Of a DNA stretch of 64,000 bases, positions 46,756 through 54,900 are shown in pieces. Every line of letters begins with the position of its first letter. The first letter of the stretch is position 1. Source of the DNA: Acidobacteriaceae bacterium (GTDB lineage: Bacteria > Acidobacteriota > Terriglobia > Terriglobales > Acidobacteriaceae); assembly GCA_903642265.1 (NCBI GenBank), contig CAHJWN010000007.1, positions 1 through 64,000 of the forward strand. The letters run 5' to 3'. The notes under the pieces were generated by a model. That model saw only the letters and a program-made list of their open reading frames with translations, ran no database searches and was not told the DNA's origin. Made by a program: the position numbers and the translations under genes.

Positions 46756-47496
46756 ATGAGTGAGCAAAAGAAGGTTGCATTAATTACCGGAGCGAACAAA
46801 GGACTCGGACTTGAGACTGCGCGGCAGTTGGCGGCTCAGGGGATCATCGTGCTGCTGGGTGCGCGGAATGCTGAACGTGGCGAAGCTGCGGCAGCACCTC
46901 TGAAGACCGAAGGTCTCGACGTGCGGGCCGTAAAGCTCGATGTAGACGACCGCGCAGATCACGCTGCAGTCGCTGCCTTGATCGAGAAAGACTTTGGCAA
47001 GCTTGACATACTCATTAACAATGCAGGCGTCATGCTCGATGGGGAGTTGGGCGCGAATACTACGCTGAAAGTCTCCGAAGAAAACGTGCGGAAGACCTTC
47101 GATACAAACTTCTTTGCAGTCGTAGCATTGACCAAAACCCTGCTGCCACTGCTGCGCAAGAGCAATTCTGGCCGCATCGTGAACCTGTCAAGCATCCTCG
47201 GCTCGCTGACACTTCACGCGACCAAAGGCTCTCCGATCTATGATGGCAAGGTGTTCGCGTATGACACATCGAAGGTGGCGCTGAATTCGTATACCGTTCA
47301 CCTTGCACACGCGTTGCAGGACACCAGGATCAAAGTCAATTCTGCCCACCCGGGTTGGGTGAAGACGGACATGGGCACTGACGCGGCTCCGATGAATGTT
47401 GTCGAAGGCTCGAAGACAGGCGTATGGCTGGCTACCCTGCCGGAGGATGGCCCGACTGGCGGCTTCTTCCACATGCAGGATCGTTTGCCCTGGTAG
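46756..47496 (+). CDS. Short-chain dehydrogenase/reductase
   Basis: 246 residues. NADP-binding TGANKGLGLETA with basic R38-type position (LLGARNAERG), NNAGVM, catalytic serine in NLSSILG and YDTSKVAL. Strong ribosome site AAAAGGAG. Probably the last gene of the operon; a hairpin lies downstream. It resembles carbonyl-reductase-type SDRs; substrate unknown. Confidence 0.9.
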   Translation: MSEQKKVALITGANKGLGLETARQLAAQGIIVLLGARNAERGEAAAAPLKTEGLDVRAVKLDVDDRADHAAVAALIEKDFGKLDILINNAGVMLDGELGANTTLKVSEENVRKTFDTNFFAVVALTKTLLPLLRKSNSGRIVNLSSILGSLTLHATKGSPIYDGKVFAYDTSKVALNSYTVHLAHALQDTRIKVNSAHPGWVKTDMGTDAAPMNVVEGSKTGVWLATLPEDGPTGGFFHMQDRLPW

Positions 47497-47512
47497 GAAC
47501 GTGGTTCGAAAT

Positions 47513-47557
47513 TAAGAAGATCAGGCGAATACGCTACTGTCCCGCCCGATCTTCTTA
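47513..47557. terminator. Long hairpin between convergent SDR and aminotransferase genes
   Basis: A 15-bp stem with one mismatch (47513-47527 with 47543-47557) and a 15-base loop, just after the SDR stop and just before the aminotransferase stop. Its outer arms are AT-rich. It probably ends transcription in both directions. Confidence 0.65.
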
Positions 47558-47565
47558 CAAATCAC

Positions 47566-48960
47566 TTAAGTCTTCGCCGCGATCGCAATGCACTCCTCGA
47601 ATATGTCGAGAGCAACACCCGTTTCTTCCAAGGAGACGATTAGCGGCGGGCAAAGTCTGATCGTTGTCTCACCGCAGCCGAGAAGCAGTAGGCCGCGTTC
47701 GAAAGCAAGATCGACGATGCGATTACGAACATCCGGAGCAGGCGTCCGTGTCACGGTATCCTTGACAATCTCTACGCCGATCATCAAGCCGCGTCCGCGA
47801 ACATCTCCCACGATCGCATGCTTTCCAATCCACGTTCCTAAACGAGACAGCGCCGCTGAGCCGACCGTTGCTGCGTTCTGCATCGCCTCGCGCTCGATGA
47901 TCTCGATGGATGCGAGACAAGCCGCAAGGGCGATGGGATTGCCGCCGAACGTGCTGGCGTGCGAACCGGGTAGCCAGTTCATGATGTGCGCCTTCGACAT
48001 GCAAACGCTCAACGGCATGCCAGAAGCAATGCCTTTGGCCATGGTTACGATGTCTGGTTGAACTCCGGAGTGCGCAATGGCGCACCACTTCCCGGTCCGT
48101 CCTGCCCCAGACTGAATTTCATCGGCGATCATCAAGATGCCGTGACGGTCGCAGATGCGACGGATCTCTTCGAGGAAGATATTGGGCGGAACGACGTAGC
48201 CGCCTTCACCCTGGATCGGTTCAACGATTATGGCGGCAACCTCTTCTGGCGGCAGGCTCGTCTTGAAGAGTTTCTCTTCAATGAAACGTGCGCAGGCAAG
48301 GCCGAAAGCTTCTGCGGCTTGCGGACCTCCGCTACAGCCGCGGTAAGCGTAGGGATAGCGGACATGCGTCACGCCTGGCATAAATGGGCCGAATCGGCGT
48401 TTCTGCTGCGGCTTGGACGCAGTGAGCGAAAGTGCGCCCATAGTCCGACCATGAAAGCTGCCATAAAAGCTGATGATGTTCTGTCGACCGGTGTGATACC
48501 GCGCCAGCTTCAGGGCGCACTCGACCGCCTCAGCACCGGAGTTGCCGTAGTAGAACTTATGCGGGCCAGCCATCGGGGCGAGTGCGGAGAGGCGTTCGGC
48601 GACCTTAGGCATCAGATCGTAGTAAAAGTCTGTGCCGGACATGTGGATGAGTTCGGCCGCTTGCTTCTGGATTGCCGCGACTACCTCGGGGTGGCAATGG
48701 CCGGTAGAGTTGACGGCGATGCCAGCGGTGAAGTCAAGAAACTCGTTTCCATCAACATCTTCTATGCGGCAGCCGCGTCCGTTCTTCACGACGAGCGGGT
48801 AGTCGCGGGTATAGCTGGGAGACATGTGTACGTCGTCCCGAGCAATAATGGCGGCGGCTTTCGGGCCGGGTAGCTGGGTCCGGAGTTTAGGGCCGTAAAC
48901 GGCGTGCAGCTCTTCTTTTGTGCGGACGGTGCTTTCCTGCTCCTGCAATATGGCGCTCAT
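47566..48960 (-). CDS. Class III PLP-dependent aminotransferase (ornithine/GABA type)
   Basis: 464 residues. Signatures: YGNSGAEAVE, FYGSFHGRTMGALSLT, IVEPIQGEGGY, LMIADEIQSGAGRTG and the PLP lysine in VTMAKGIASG. It transfers an omega-amino group, as in acetylornithine, GABA or beta-alanine aminotransferases. No arginine genes are nearby. It faces the 13-gene operon across a hairpin, so a link to nitrogen release there is possible but only by position. Ribosome site AGGAGAA precedes the ATG. Confidence 0.92.
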   Translation of the reverse strand: MSAILQEQESTVRTKEELHAVYGPKLRTQLPGPKAAAIIARDDVHMSPSYTRDYPLVVKNGRGCRIEDVDGNEFLDFTAGIAVNSTGHCHPEVVAAIQKQAAELIHMSGTDFYYDLMPKVAERLSALAPMAGPHKFYYGNSGAEAVECALKLARYHTGRQNIISFYGSFHGRTMGALSLTASKPQQKRRFGPFMPGVTHVRYPYAYRGCSGGPQAAEAFGLACARFIEEKLFKTSLPPEEVAAIIVEPIQGEGGYVVPPNIFLEEIRRICDRHGILMIADEIQSGAGRTGKWCAIAHSGVQPDIVTMAKGIASGMPLSVCMSKAHIMNWLPGSHASTFGGNPIALAACLASIEIIEREAMQNAATVGSAALSRLGTWIGKHAIVGDVRGRGLMIGVEIVKDTVTRTPAPDVRNRIVDLAFERGLLLLGCGETTIRLCPPLIVSLEETGVALDIFEECIAIAAKT

Positions 48961-49328
48961 TTGATTCTCCTGCCGGATTGGGTCCAGTGGGTGGGGAGAT
49001 CGTTGCGTATTGCCGGTCCTTTTCAGGCGGCTCGCTTGAGGCTGGATTTTGGGAGGAGCTAGTCGCCGAACAGATTAGGGCGCGACTGGTTCGGAACACT
49101 CACTGCGAGGATAGCCGGCATGTTCGCGGTGTGCATGGTATGTGCCCTTTGCGCAAAGTATAGCGCGGCTCTATGAAGGCTGACTACACAATTGGCGCCG
49201 GTCGTGAGTATTTCAGACAGCCCTGTTCGTGGATAGCAGTTTTGCTGTCTACTGTGGCTACGAAGCAAAGTGAACATTGGCTACGAAGCACATCGAGTGG
49301 TGACTACGGACCAAAGCGAGGCGAAACA
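48961..49328. promoter_or_regulatory. 368-base divergent gap between aminotransferase and rpiA, with repeats
   Basis: No gene is supported here. It holds a 12-base perfect palindrome CTTTGCGCAAAG (49147-49158) followed at once by TATAGC, an inverted repeat AGACAGC/GCTGTCT (49215-49221 and 49244-49250) and a 13-base direct repeat TGGCTACGAAGCA (49255-49267 and 49278-49290). The last lies just before the rpiA start, so it could affect rpiA expression. Confidence 0.5.
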
Positions 49329-50009
49329 GTGACACAGGACGAGGCGAAGCGGCTGGTAGCAAGACGAGCGGTGCAATTTGTCGAGGACGGAATGGCTGTC
49401 GGGCTGGGAACGGGAACGACATCCAGGATGTTTATTGAAGAGCTCGGAGCCAAGGTGAAGGCAGCCGGGTTGAAGATTCGCTGCGTGGCTTCGTCGGATG
49501 CAAGCCACGATCTCGCGAAGTCACTGGGGATGGATGTGACGACACTGGCCGAGCTGCCGACGCTAGACGTCTACATCGACGGCGCGGACGAGGTCGCTCC
49601 GGGGCTGGCGCTGATCAAGGGTGGTGGTGGCGCGTTGCTACGGGAGAAGATCGTCGCCAGCTCGGCAAAGCGCTTCATCGTTGTCGCCGATTCAACAAAG
49701 GTCGTCGAGCACCTGGGCAAGTTTCCGCTGCCAGTTGAGGTGGTAAAGATGGCCCTGCCGAAGGTGCAGACAAAGCTGACGGAGCTTGGCTTGAAGCCGC
49801 AGTTGCGGAAGTATCCGGATGGATCCATCTATCTGACGGATGAGAACAACTATATTCTCGATTGCCATGTCGGAATGATTACAGATCCTGTTAAAACAGC
49901 AGCGGATGTACGCGCCATCATAGGCGTGGTGGAACATGGCCTTTTTCTACATATGGCCGCGTTGGCGTTGATTGCAGGTGATGACGGTGTCCTGGAGTTG
50001 CAGCCCTAG
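49329..50009 (+). CDS. rpiA: Ribose-5-phosphate isomerase A
   Basis: 226 residues from the GTG at 49329, with GAGG seven bases upstream; the open frame back to 49173 has no family match. Motifs GLGTGTTSR, DVYIDGADEV and KGGGGALLREK hold the phosphate loop and catalytic Asp/Glu/Lys set. It interconverts ribose-5-phosphate and ribulose-5-phosphate in the pentose phosphate pathway. Confidence 0.95.
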   Translation: MTQDEAKRLVARRAVQFVEDGMAVGLGTGTTSRMFIEELGAKVKAAGLKIRCVASSDASHDLAKSLGMDVTTLAELPTLDVYIDGADEVAPGLALIKGGGGALLREKIVASSAKRFIVVADSTKVVEHLGKFPLPVEVVKMALPKVQTKLTELGLKPQLRKYPDGSIYLTDENNYILDCHVGMITDPVKTAADVRAIIGVVEHGLFLHMAALALIAGDDGVLELQP

Positions 50010-50028
50010 ACTGTAGTATTTTGCCGAC

Positions 50029-50055
50029 TCATCGCGTCAAGCGAAGGCGCGATGA
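50029..50055. terminator. Weak hairpin between convergent rpiA and GH2 genes
   Basis: Perfect 8-bp stem (50029-50036 with 50048-50055) and 11-base loop, without a T run on either side. It may help end transcription; support is only the inverted repeat and its place. Confidence 0.35.
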
Positions 50056-50084
50056 ATAGCCAAATGGGGCAGGTGACCCTTGAG

Positions 50085-51926
50085 CTACTCCGCTTTGCCG
50101 AGAGCATTCTCCTTATAGGCTTTTTGCAAAGTGAAAAAGGCCAGCTTCTTCTTGCCTTCATTGGAGATGAGGCCCTTCCGATTGAAACCGTCCTGCACGC
50201 CAGGTAAGACGCGCACTGGAGAGCGGAAATCCATCAGGATCCAGGGCGTTGTCCCGCGGAGCTGCGGAATCTTGTTGAGCATTGCTATCTGGTTGCGGTA
50301 GATGGCGGCCTGGAACTCTTCGGTCCAGCGCTGGGTTTCAGGGCCGTGCAGGCCGGCCTTCGCGCCGCCGCCAAACTCGCTCATGATGACAGGTTTGTCG
50401 TAGCGGATGTCCCATGTGACGTTGCTGATCTTTTCAGGTGACATCTCGTACCAGCCGGCGTACTCGTTGGTGCCGATGACATCAAGCTCCTTGCCGAGCG
50501 GGTCATCGACAATTTTGGTGTCGGCCTGCGCGCCTTCGCCATTGTGGACCAGCAGCGCGGCGGTTACGAGCCGTGTGGTATCGGCTTGATGCGCAAACGC
50601 GGCGAGCTTCGTAAGGAACTCCGTCCGCGCCGGCGTGCTTGGAGTCTCGTTGGCGATCGACCAAAGTATCACCGATGCCTTGTTGCGATCGCGGCGGATG
50701 TTCTCGCCAAGCTGCTGTTCGGCTTTTGCAAGAACGGCGGCATCGGCGAAGTGAATGCCCCAGTAGACCGGAACCTCGCTCCAGACCAGAATGCCGCGAC
50801 GGTCAGCCTCGCGCGTCATTCGCTCATCGTGCGGGTAGTGGGCAAGGCGAACGAAGTTGCAGCCAAGCTCCTGTGCCCAATCGAAGAGCGTTTTTACGTC
50901 CGCGTCCGTGTTCACACGGCCGCTGCGGTAGGGAGCTTCAGCGTGCATGTTAATCCCGTGCAGGAAGACGGGCTTGCCGTTGAGAAGGATCTTTGACCCG
51001 GAGACTTCGATGGTGCGGAAGCCAATCTCATCGATGAGTTTGTCTGGACCGGTGGACACTTCGACTTTGTATAGCTTCGGGTGCCCGGGGGCCCATGTTT
51101 CAAGACCTGCTGGCACAAAGGAGATCGCCGCGCGTCCGTTGGCGTCGACCAAAACGTCGCTGTTTGCAGAGAGTTCGGGAATGGAAACTTGGATTTTGCT
51201 GCCTGACTGGGCATCGATGACATGGACGTAGCCTTCAATGGTCTTGTGGTCGGTGCGGCTCAGGTGCAGGTCATAGTCGTCGATGAAGGTCGTAGGGACA
51301 GTGACGAGCGAAATATCGCGCGTTAGGCCGCCGTAGTTGTACCAGTCGGTCTTGAGTGTGGGTATGCCATCGGCTAGGCGGGTGTCGTCAACGGCGAGGA
51401 CGGCGAAGTTCTTGCCATCATGCAGGACAGACGTAACTTCACAATCAAACGGCGTGAAGCCGCCCTCATGGTCGCAGATATGTTTGCCATCGACGAACAG
51501 GCTGGCCTTATAGTTCGCCGCACCCACGTGAAAGAAGACCCGGCTGCCCGGCTTTGGCATGAACTCAAAATTGCGCTGGTACCAGAGCAGTCCTTCGTAA
51601 TTGAGCAAAGCTTCGCGCTGCGTGTTCCAATCGCCTGGAACCTTCAGAGTTGGTGACCGGGCAAAGCTGTATTCAAGCAACCCATCTTTTGCAGTTGTGT
51701 TCGTACCCGCCTCCGGCTCGCGATCCTCAAAGAAGCCGTGCTGATTGATCGCTCCTTGGAAATTTGAAAGCCCTGCCAGGTAAGGGTCGAGGATGTAGTG
51801 CCACTCACCATTCAGCGAAGTAGTCTGCCGATGGTCTACATCGACCAGAACGGTAGAGGCTTGTTGTGCTCGGACCGCAGCCGGTACAACCATCAGTGAG
51901 AGAAGTAGAACCGTGAATTTATTCAT
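50085..51926 (-). CDS. GH2 family beta-galactosidase/beta-glucuronidase-like enzyme, exported
   Basis: 613 residues from the ATG at 51926, where a signal peptide begins (MNKFTVLLLSLMVVPAAVRAQ). The open frame reaches 52112 but that part overlaps the LacI gene start region. GH2 order: sugar-binding beta sandwich, immunoglobulin-like domain, then TIM barrel with acid/base E427 (SIANETPS) and nucleophile E517 (MSEFGGG). It acts on beta-linked galactose, glucuronate or mannose in the periplasm. Divergent from the LacI gene across 97 bases. Confidence 0.92.
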   Translation of the reverse strand: MNKFTVLLLSLMVVPAAVRAQQASTVLVDVDHRQTTSLNGEWHYILDPYLAGLSNFQGAINQHGFFEDREPEAGTNTTAKDGLLEYSFARSPTLKVPGDWNTQREALLNYEGLLWYQRNFEFMPKPGSRVFFHVGAANYKASLFVDGKHICDHEGGFTPFDCEVTSVLHDGKNFAVLAVDDTRLADGIPTLKTDWYNYGGLTRDISLVTVPTTFIDDYDLHLSRTDHKTIEGYVHVIDAQSGSKIQVSIPELSANSDVLVDANGRAAISFVPAGLETWAPGHPKLYKVEVSTGPDKLIDEIGFRTIEVSGSKILLNGKPVFLHGINMHAEAPYRSGRVNTDADVKTLFDWAQELGCNFVRLAHYPHDERMTREADRRGILVWSEVPVYWGIHFADAAVLAKAEQQLGENIRRDRNKASVILWSIANETPSTPARTEFLTKLAAFAHQADTTRLVTAALLVHNGEGAQADTKIVDDPLGKELDVIGTNEYAGWYEMSPEKISNVTWDIRYDKPVIMSEFGGGAKAGLHGPETQRWTEEFQAAIYRNQIAMLNKIPQLRGTTPWILMDFRSPVRVLPGVQDGFNRKGLISNEGKKKLAFFTLQKAYKENALGKAE

Positions 51927-52023
51927 AAATGTCTTGTTGAAATAGTACGCCCAGGAGGTCTGACCTTGATCGCCATGCATGAAGCAACATAGACGGTGCA
52001 AGGGAATCGAGATAGCATCGGCC

Positions 52024-53091
52024 ATGGCCGTAAAGTCCGAAAAGGTAAAAGAGAATCGTCCCGTCAATCTCAAGGTGATGGCCGAGTATTTGGATCTTTC
52101 GCCAGCAACCATCTCTATCGTGTTGAACGATGCTCCAGGAGCAAAGTCGATCGCACCAGCGACGCGGGACCGGATCTGGGCTGCCGCAAAGAAGCTCGAC
52201 TACAGGCCGAACACAATCGCTCGGTCACTTCGAATGCGGCAGACGCTCACAATTGGCGTCATTGTGCCGGAGCTGAGCGAGGGTTATTTCACAATGGTGA
52301 TGAACGGCGTCCAACGCACGTTGATGGAGGCCGGCTACATCTACATGGTGCTTTGTCACCAGGGCCAGGCCGATCTCATCGAAGAGTACCCGCGATTGCT
52401 GTTGAAGCGTTCTGTCGACGGCTTCATCTTTGTGAATACAGAGCTCAATGAAACGGTAAACCAGCCTGTCGTCTCTATCTCCGGACATAAGCAGATGGCT
52501 GGCGTCAGCAACATCCAGTTGGATCATGATCGGTCGGCTACCCTGGCGCTGAAGCACCTCCGCGACCTTGGACACAAACGCATTGTCTTTATGAAAGGCC
52601 AGGATCAGGTCAGCGATGCTGAATCGCGCTGGCAGGGCATCCTGAAGATTGCACAGTCGCTTGGGATTGCAATCATCCCGGACCTCTGTGTCTACCTCGC
52701 GACTAACTCCTGGTCCCCGGAGGTGGGCTACCGATTGATACGCGACCTGCTCAAGCGAACACGTGACTTCACGGCCATCTTCAGTTTCAATGACATCGCA
52801 GCCATAGGCGCAATTCGTGCGCTGGCGGACGCTGGTCTATCGTGTCCGGGCGATGTCTCGGTCGTCGGCTTCGACGATATTGCCAGCGCGATGTACCACA
52901 CGCCCAGTCTCACGACGGTGCGTCAACCCCTGCACCGAATGGGCGAGACCGCGGCGCAACTGCTGCTGCGGAGGATACAAAATCCCACCGAGGCGTATCC
53001 AGAGGTCATGACGTTCGAGCCAGAATTGATGGTGCGGGAATCGACTGGGGCCGCGCGTATATCAGTGGTCAAACCCAAGCCAAGAACGTGA
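52024..53091 (+). CDS. LacI-family transcription regulator
   Basis: 355 residues from the ATG at 52024. N-terminal helix-turn-helix and hinge (about 12-68: VNLKVMAEYLDLSPATIS, then YRPNTIARSLR) and a periplasmic-binding-like sensor core ending in FDDIASAMYHTPSLTTVRQP. It probably represses the flanking GH2 and GH35 genes until a sugar binds. Its stop TGA abuts the GH35 stop with no base between. Confidence 0.93.
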   Translation: MAVKSEKVKENRPVNLKVMAEYLDLSPATISIVLNDAPGAKSIAPATRDRIWAAAKKLDYRPNTIARSLRMRQTLTIGVIVPELSEGYFTMVMNGVQRTLMEAGYIYMVLCHQGQADLIEEYPRLLLKRSVDGFIFVNTELNETVNQPVVSISGHKQMAGVSNIQLDHDRSATLALKHLRDLGHKRIVFMKGQDQVSDAESRWQGILKIAQSLGIAIIPDLCVYLATNSWSPEVGYRLIRDLLKRTRDFTAIFSFNDIAAIGAIRALADAGLSCPGDVSVVGFDDIASAMYHTPSLTTVRQPLHRMGETAAQLLLRRIQNPTEAYPEVMTFEPELMVRESTGAARISVVKPKPRT

Positions 53092-54702
53092 TCAGTAGGT
53101 TGCAAGACTAATCTTGAGCAGTTGCGGAGTGGTTAGGAAATTTAACCCGTAATCGGTCTGGTCACCGTTCCAGATTCGGTCGCGCGTCCAGTGGTCGTCT
53201 GTGTAGTGGCCTTCTTCAACTGCCAGGAACTGGCGATTCTTGCCGGGAATGTTTGACTCGAAGCTGACGCGGGCGCTGTAGGCGGTGACGAGAAACTCAT
53301 TCGGGCCAAGCTGGGCAACGAGTGCTTCGCCAATCGCGGGTTTGTTGCCGGGTGCGGGTGTCCAGCTACCGAACTGAGGAAGTCCGTAGGAGACGACGGC
53401 CGTCCATGCGCCGAAGTCGAGACGCTGAACGTGCTTTGAGTCTAAAGCTTCATCTTCGGCCACGCCCTTCACTTTACCCTCGAAGTTTAGCCGAGCAATG
53501 AGGCGCGATATGGGTTCAAGATCTGCGTAGTTGAAGCTGTACTGCTTCAGCAGCGTATCGTCTATCTCCGCAGCGCCAAGGGGATAGTTCGTGTAGCCCG
53601 TCTGGTCCAGGCCAAAGGGCGACCAGCCAAGCGAACCATGACCAATCGCGGCGAAGCAGAAACGGGCGAAGCTGGCCGAGTTGCCAGTCTCGGGAACCAT
53701 CAAGGCGTTATCGGGGCGGGTGTAGAGATCAAGGACTGCGTTGTATTTGCGGTGCTCGTCCATGTAGATGTCCGGGGCGAGGATGTCGATGCTGGGTGCG
53801 GCAGCTTTCCATAAGGCAAGGACATCGTCCGTAGGGCCGCCTGACTCCCAGCTGCCCTGCTTGCCAGAGTTGATGGGGTCGCGCAGGGCGGCATTGACGT
53901 AGAGCGGCAGCAGATCCTCCGCCTTTCCAGCAGCTGCCACTTCGTTGATGTACGTTGCTACCGACCAGGTTTGAAAATAGCCCTCGGCTTGGTCGCCGAA
54001 GACCTGCGACCAAGTGCCGGCCTGCTTCTTGCCCATGGCTGTTGCAGCGGCCAAGGGGACTTGCTGTGCGAAGAGTGCATCGGCTGCGGGCGAGTGGTCC
54101 CGAACAGTGCCGTAGGTGCCCGACTCGTTTTCTACTTGCACCATGATGACCGTGTGTTGGAGATCTCTCGTCTTCAAATGTCGCATCAGGGTAGCAAAAG
54201 CACGCTTGTCTGCTTCGAGAGTAAACCTTGAGAACGGCGAGAGTGAGTCAACACGTTTGCCTTGAGCAGTAACAACATGCGGATACCGCTGCTCGTCAAG
54301 CTTCATCCATTGCGGTATGTAGTGGCCGCTGCCGTTCTTCCAGGTGCCAAACCAGAGCAGGACAAGGCGGACGTTGTGCTGGCGGCATTCATCGATCAGC
54401 ATGTCGACTTGTGCGAAGTCAAAGTTTCCGGGCGAGGTCTCGAGGGTCTCCCAGTAGACTGGAGCCTCAAGCGTGTTGATGTGGAGCTGCTTTGCTGTGG
54501 GCCATACCTTTGGCGTGGTGAATGCAAAGGCGGAGGAGTTGTTCACCTGCGTTGCAAGCATGAGGTACGGCGCGCCATCGACCATCAGGGCGTAACGCCC
54601 ATCCTTGTGGACGAGGGTGGGGGCGGGTTTGGCCTGAGCTTGAATCAGCGTTGGAGTAGAGATTAAGAAAGACAGCAGAGCTGTATGCAGCAAGCGGGCC
54701 AT
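53092..54702 (-). CDS. GH35-type beta-galactosidase with DUF5597-like C-terminal domain, exported
   Basis: 536 residues from the ATG at 54702, where a signal peptide starts (MARLLHTALLSFLISTPTLI). The frame is open to 55209 but upstream translation is not protein-like. TIM barrel with acid/base E191 (VQVENESG) and nucleophile E338 (MVPETGNS); the C-terminal part (about 400-530) matches the DUF5597 pattern. It removes terminal beta-galactose, for example from xyloglucan side chains. Divergent from the GH31 gene. Confidence 0.9.
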   Translation of the reverse strand: MARLLHTALLSFLISTPTLIQAQAKPAPTLVHKDGRYALMVDGAPYLMLATQVNNSSAFAFTTPKVWPTAKQLHINTLEAPVYWETLETSPGNFDFAQVDMLIDECRQHNVRLVLLWFGTWKNGSGHYIPQWMKLDEQRYPHVVTAQGKRVDSLSPFSRFTLEADKRAFATLMRHLKTRDLQHTVIMVQVENESGTYGTVRDHSPAADALFAQQVPLAAATAMGKKQAGTWSQVFGDQAEGYFQTWSVATYINEVAAAGKAEDLLPLYVNAALRDPINSGKQGSWESGGPTDDVLALWKAAAPSIDILAPDIYMDEHRKYNAVLDLYTRPDNALMVPETGNSASFARFCFAAIGHGSLGWSPFGLDQTGYTNYPLGAAEIDDTLLKQYSFNYADLEPISRLIARLNFEGKVKGVAEDEALDSKHVQRLDFGAWTAVVSYGLPQFGSWTPAPGNKPAIGEALVAQLGPNEFLVTAYSARVSFESNIPGKNRQFLAVEEGHYTDDHWTRDRIWNGDQTDYGLNFLTTPQLLKISLATY

Positions 54703-54802
54703 AGGCGATATCTTCGCATGTGGCTCGCTTGTATGTCGCTGCGATGCGCAGCCCTTATGGAGGCTTGCGTGTACAGCCACATCGTCGCAAGGTAGATTAT
54801 CT

Positions 54803-54815
54803 GAACACGGTGTTC
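54803..54815. promoter_or_regulatory. Palindromic operator candidate between GH35 and GH31 genes
   Basis: GAACACGGTGTTC, a perfect 6+1+6 inverted repeat, in the 198-base divergent gap (54703-54900). Its size and symmetry fit a LacI- or GntR-type site. I found no second copy in the GH2/LacI gap, so the binding protein is unknown. Confidence 0.5.
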
Positions 54816-54900
54816 TTATTAGACTGTTCAGGGCAATCCTGTTCGTAGATGTGCGCATGGATTTGTCCGCAATGCTGAGTTTTGAAACGAGGAAATGACG

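Noticed and set aside
47986-48873. A 295-codon plus-strand open frame
   Set aside because: It is a shadow of the class III aminotransferase, which carries all expected motifs on the minus strand.
51927-52112. N-terminal extension of the GH2 frame
   Set aside because: It precedes the obvious signal peptide at 51926 and overlaps the LacI coding start.
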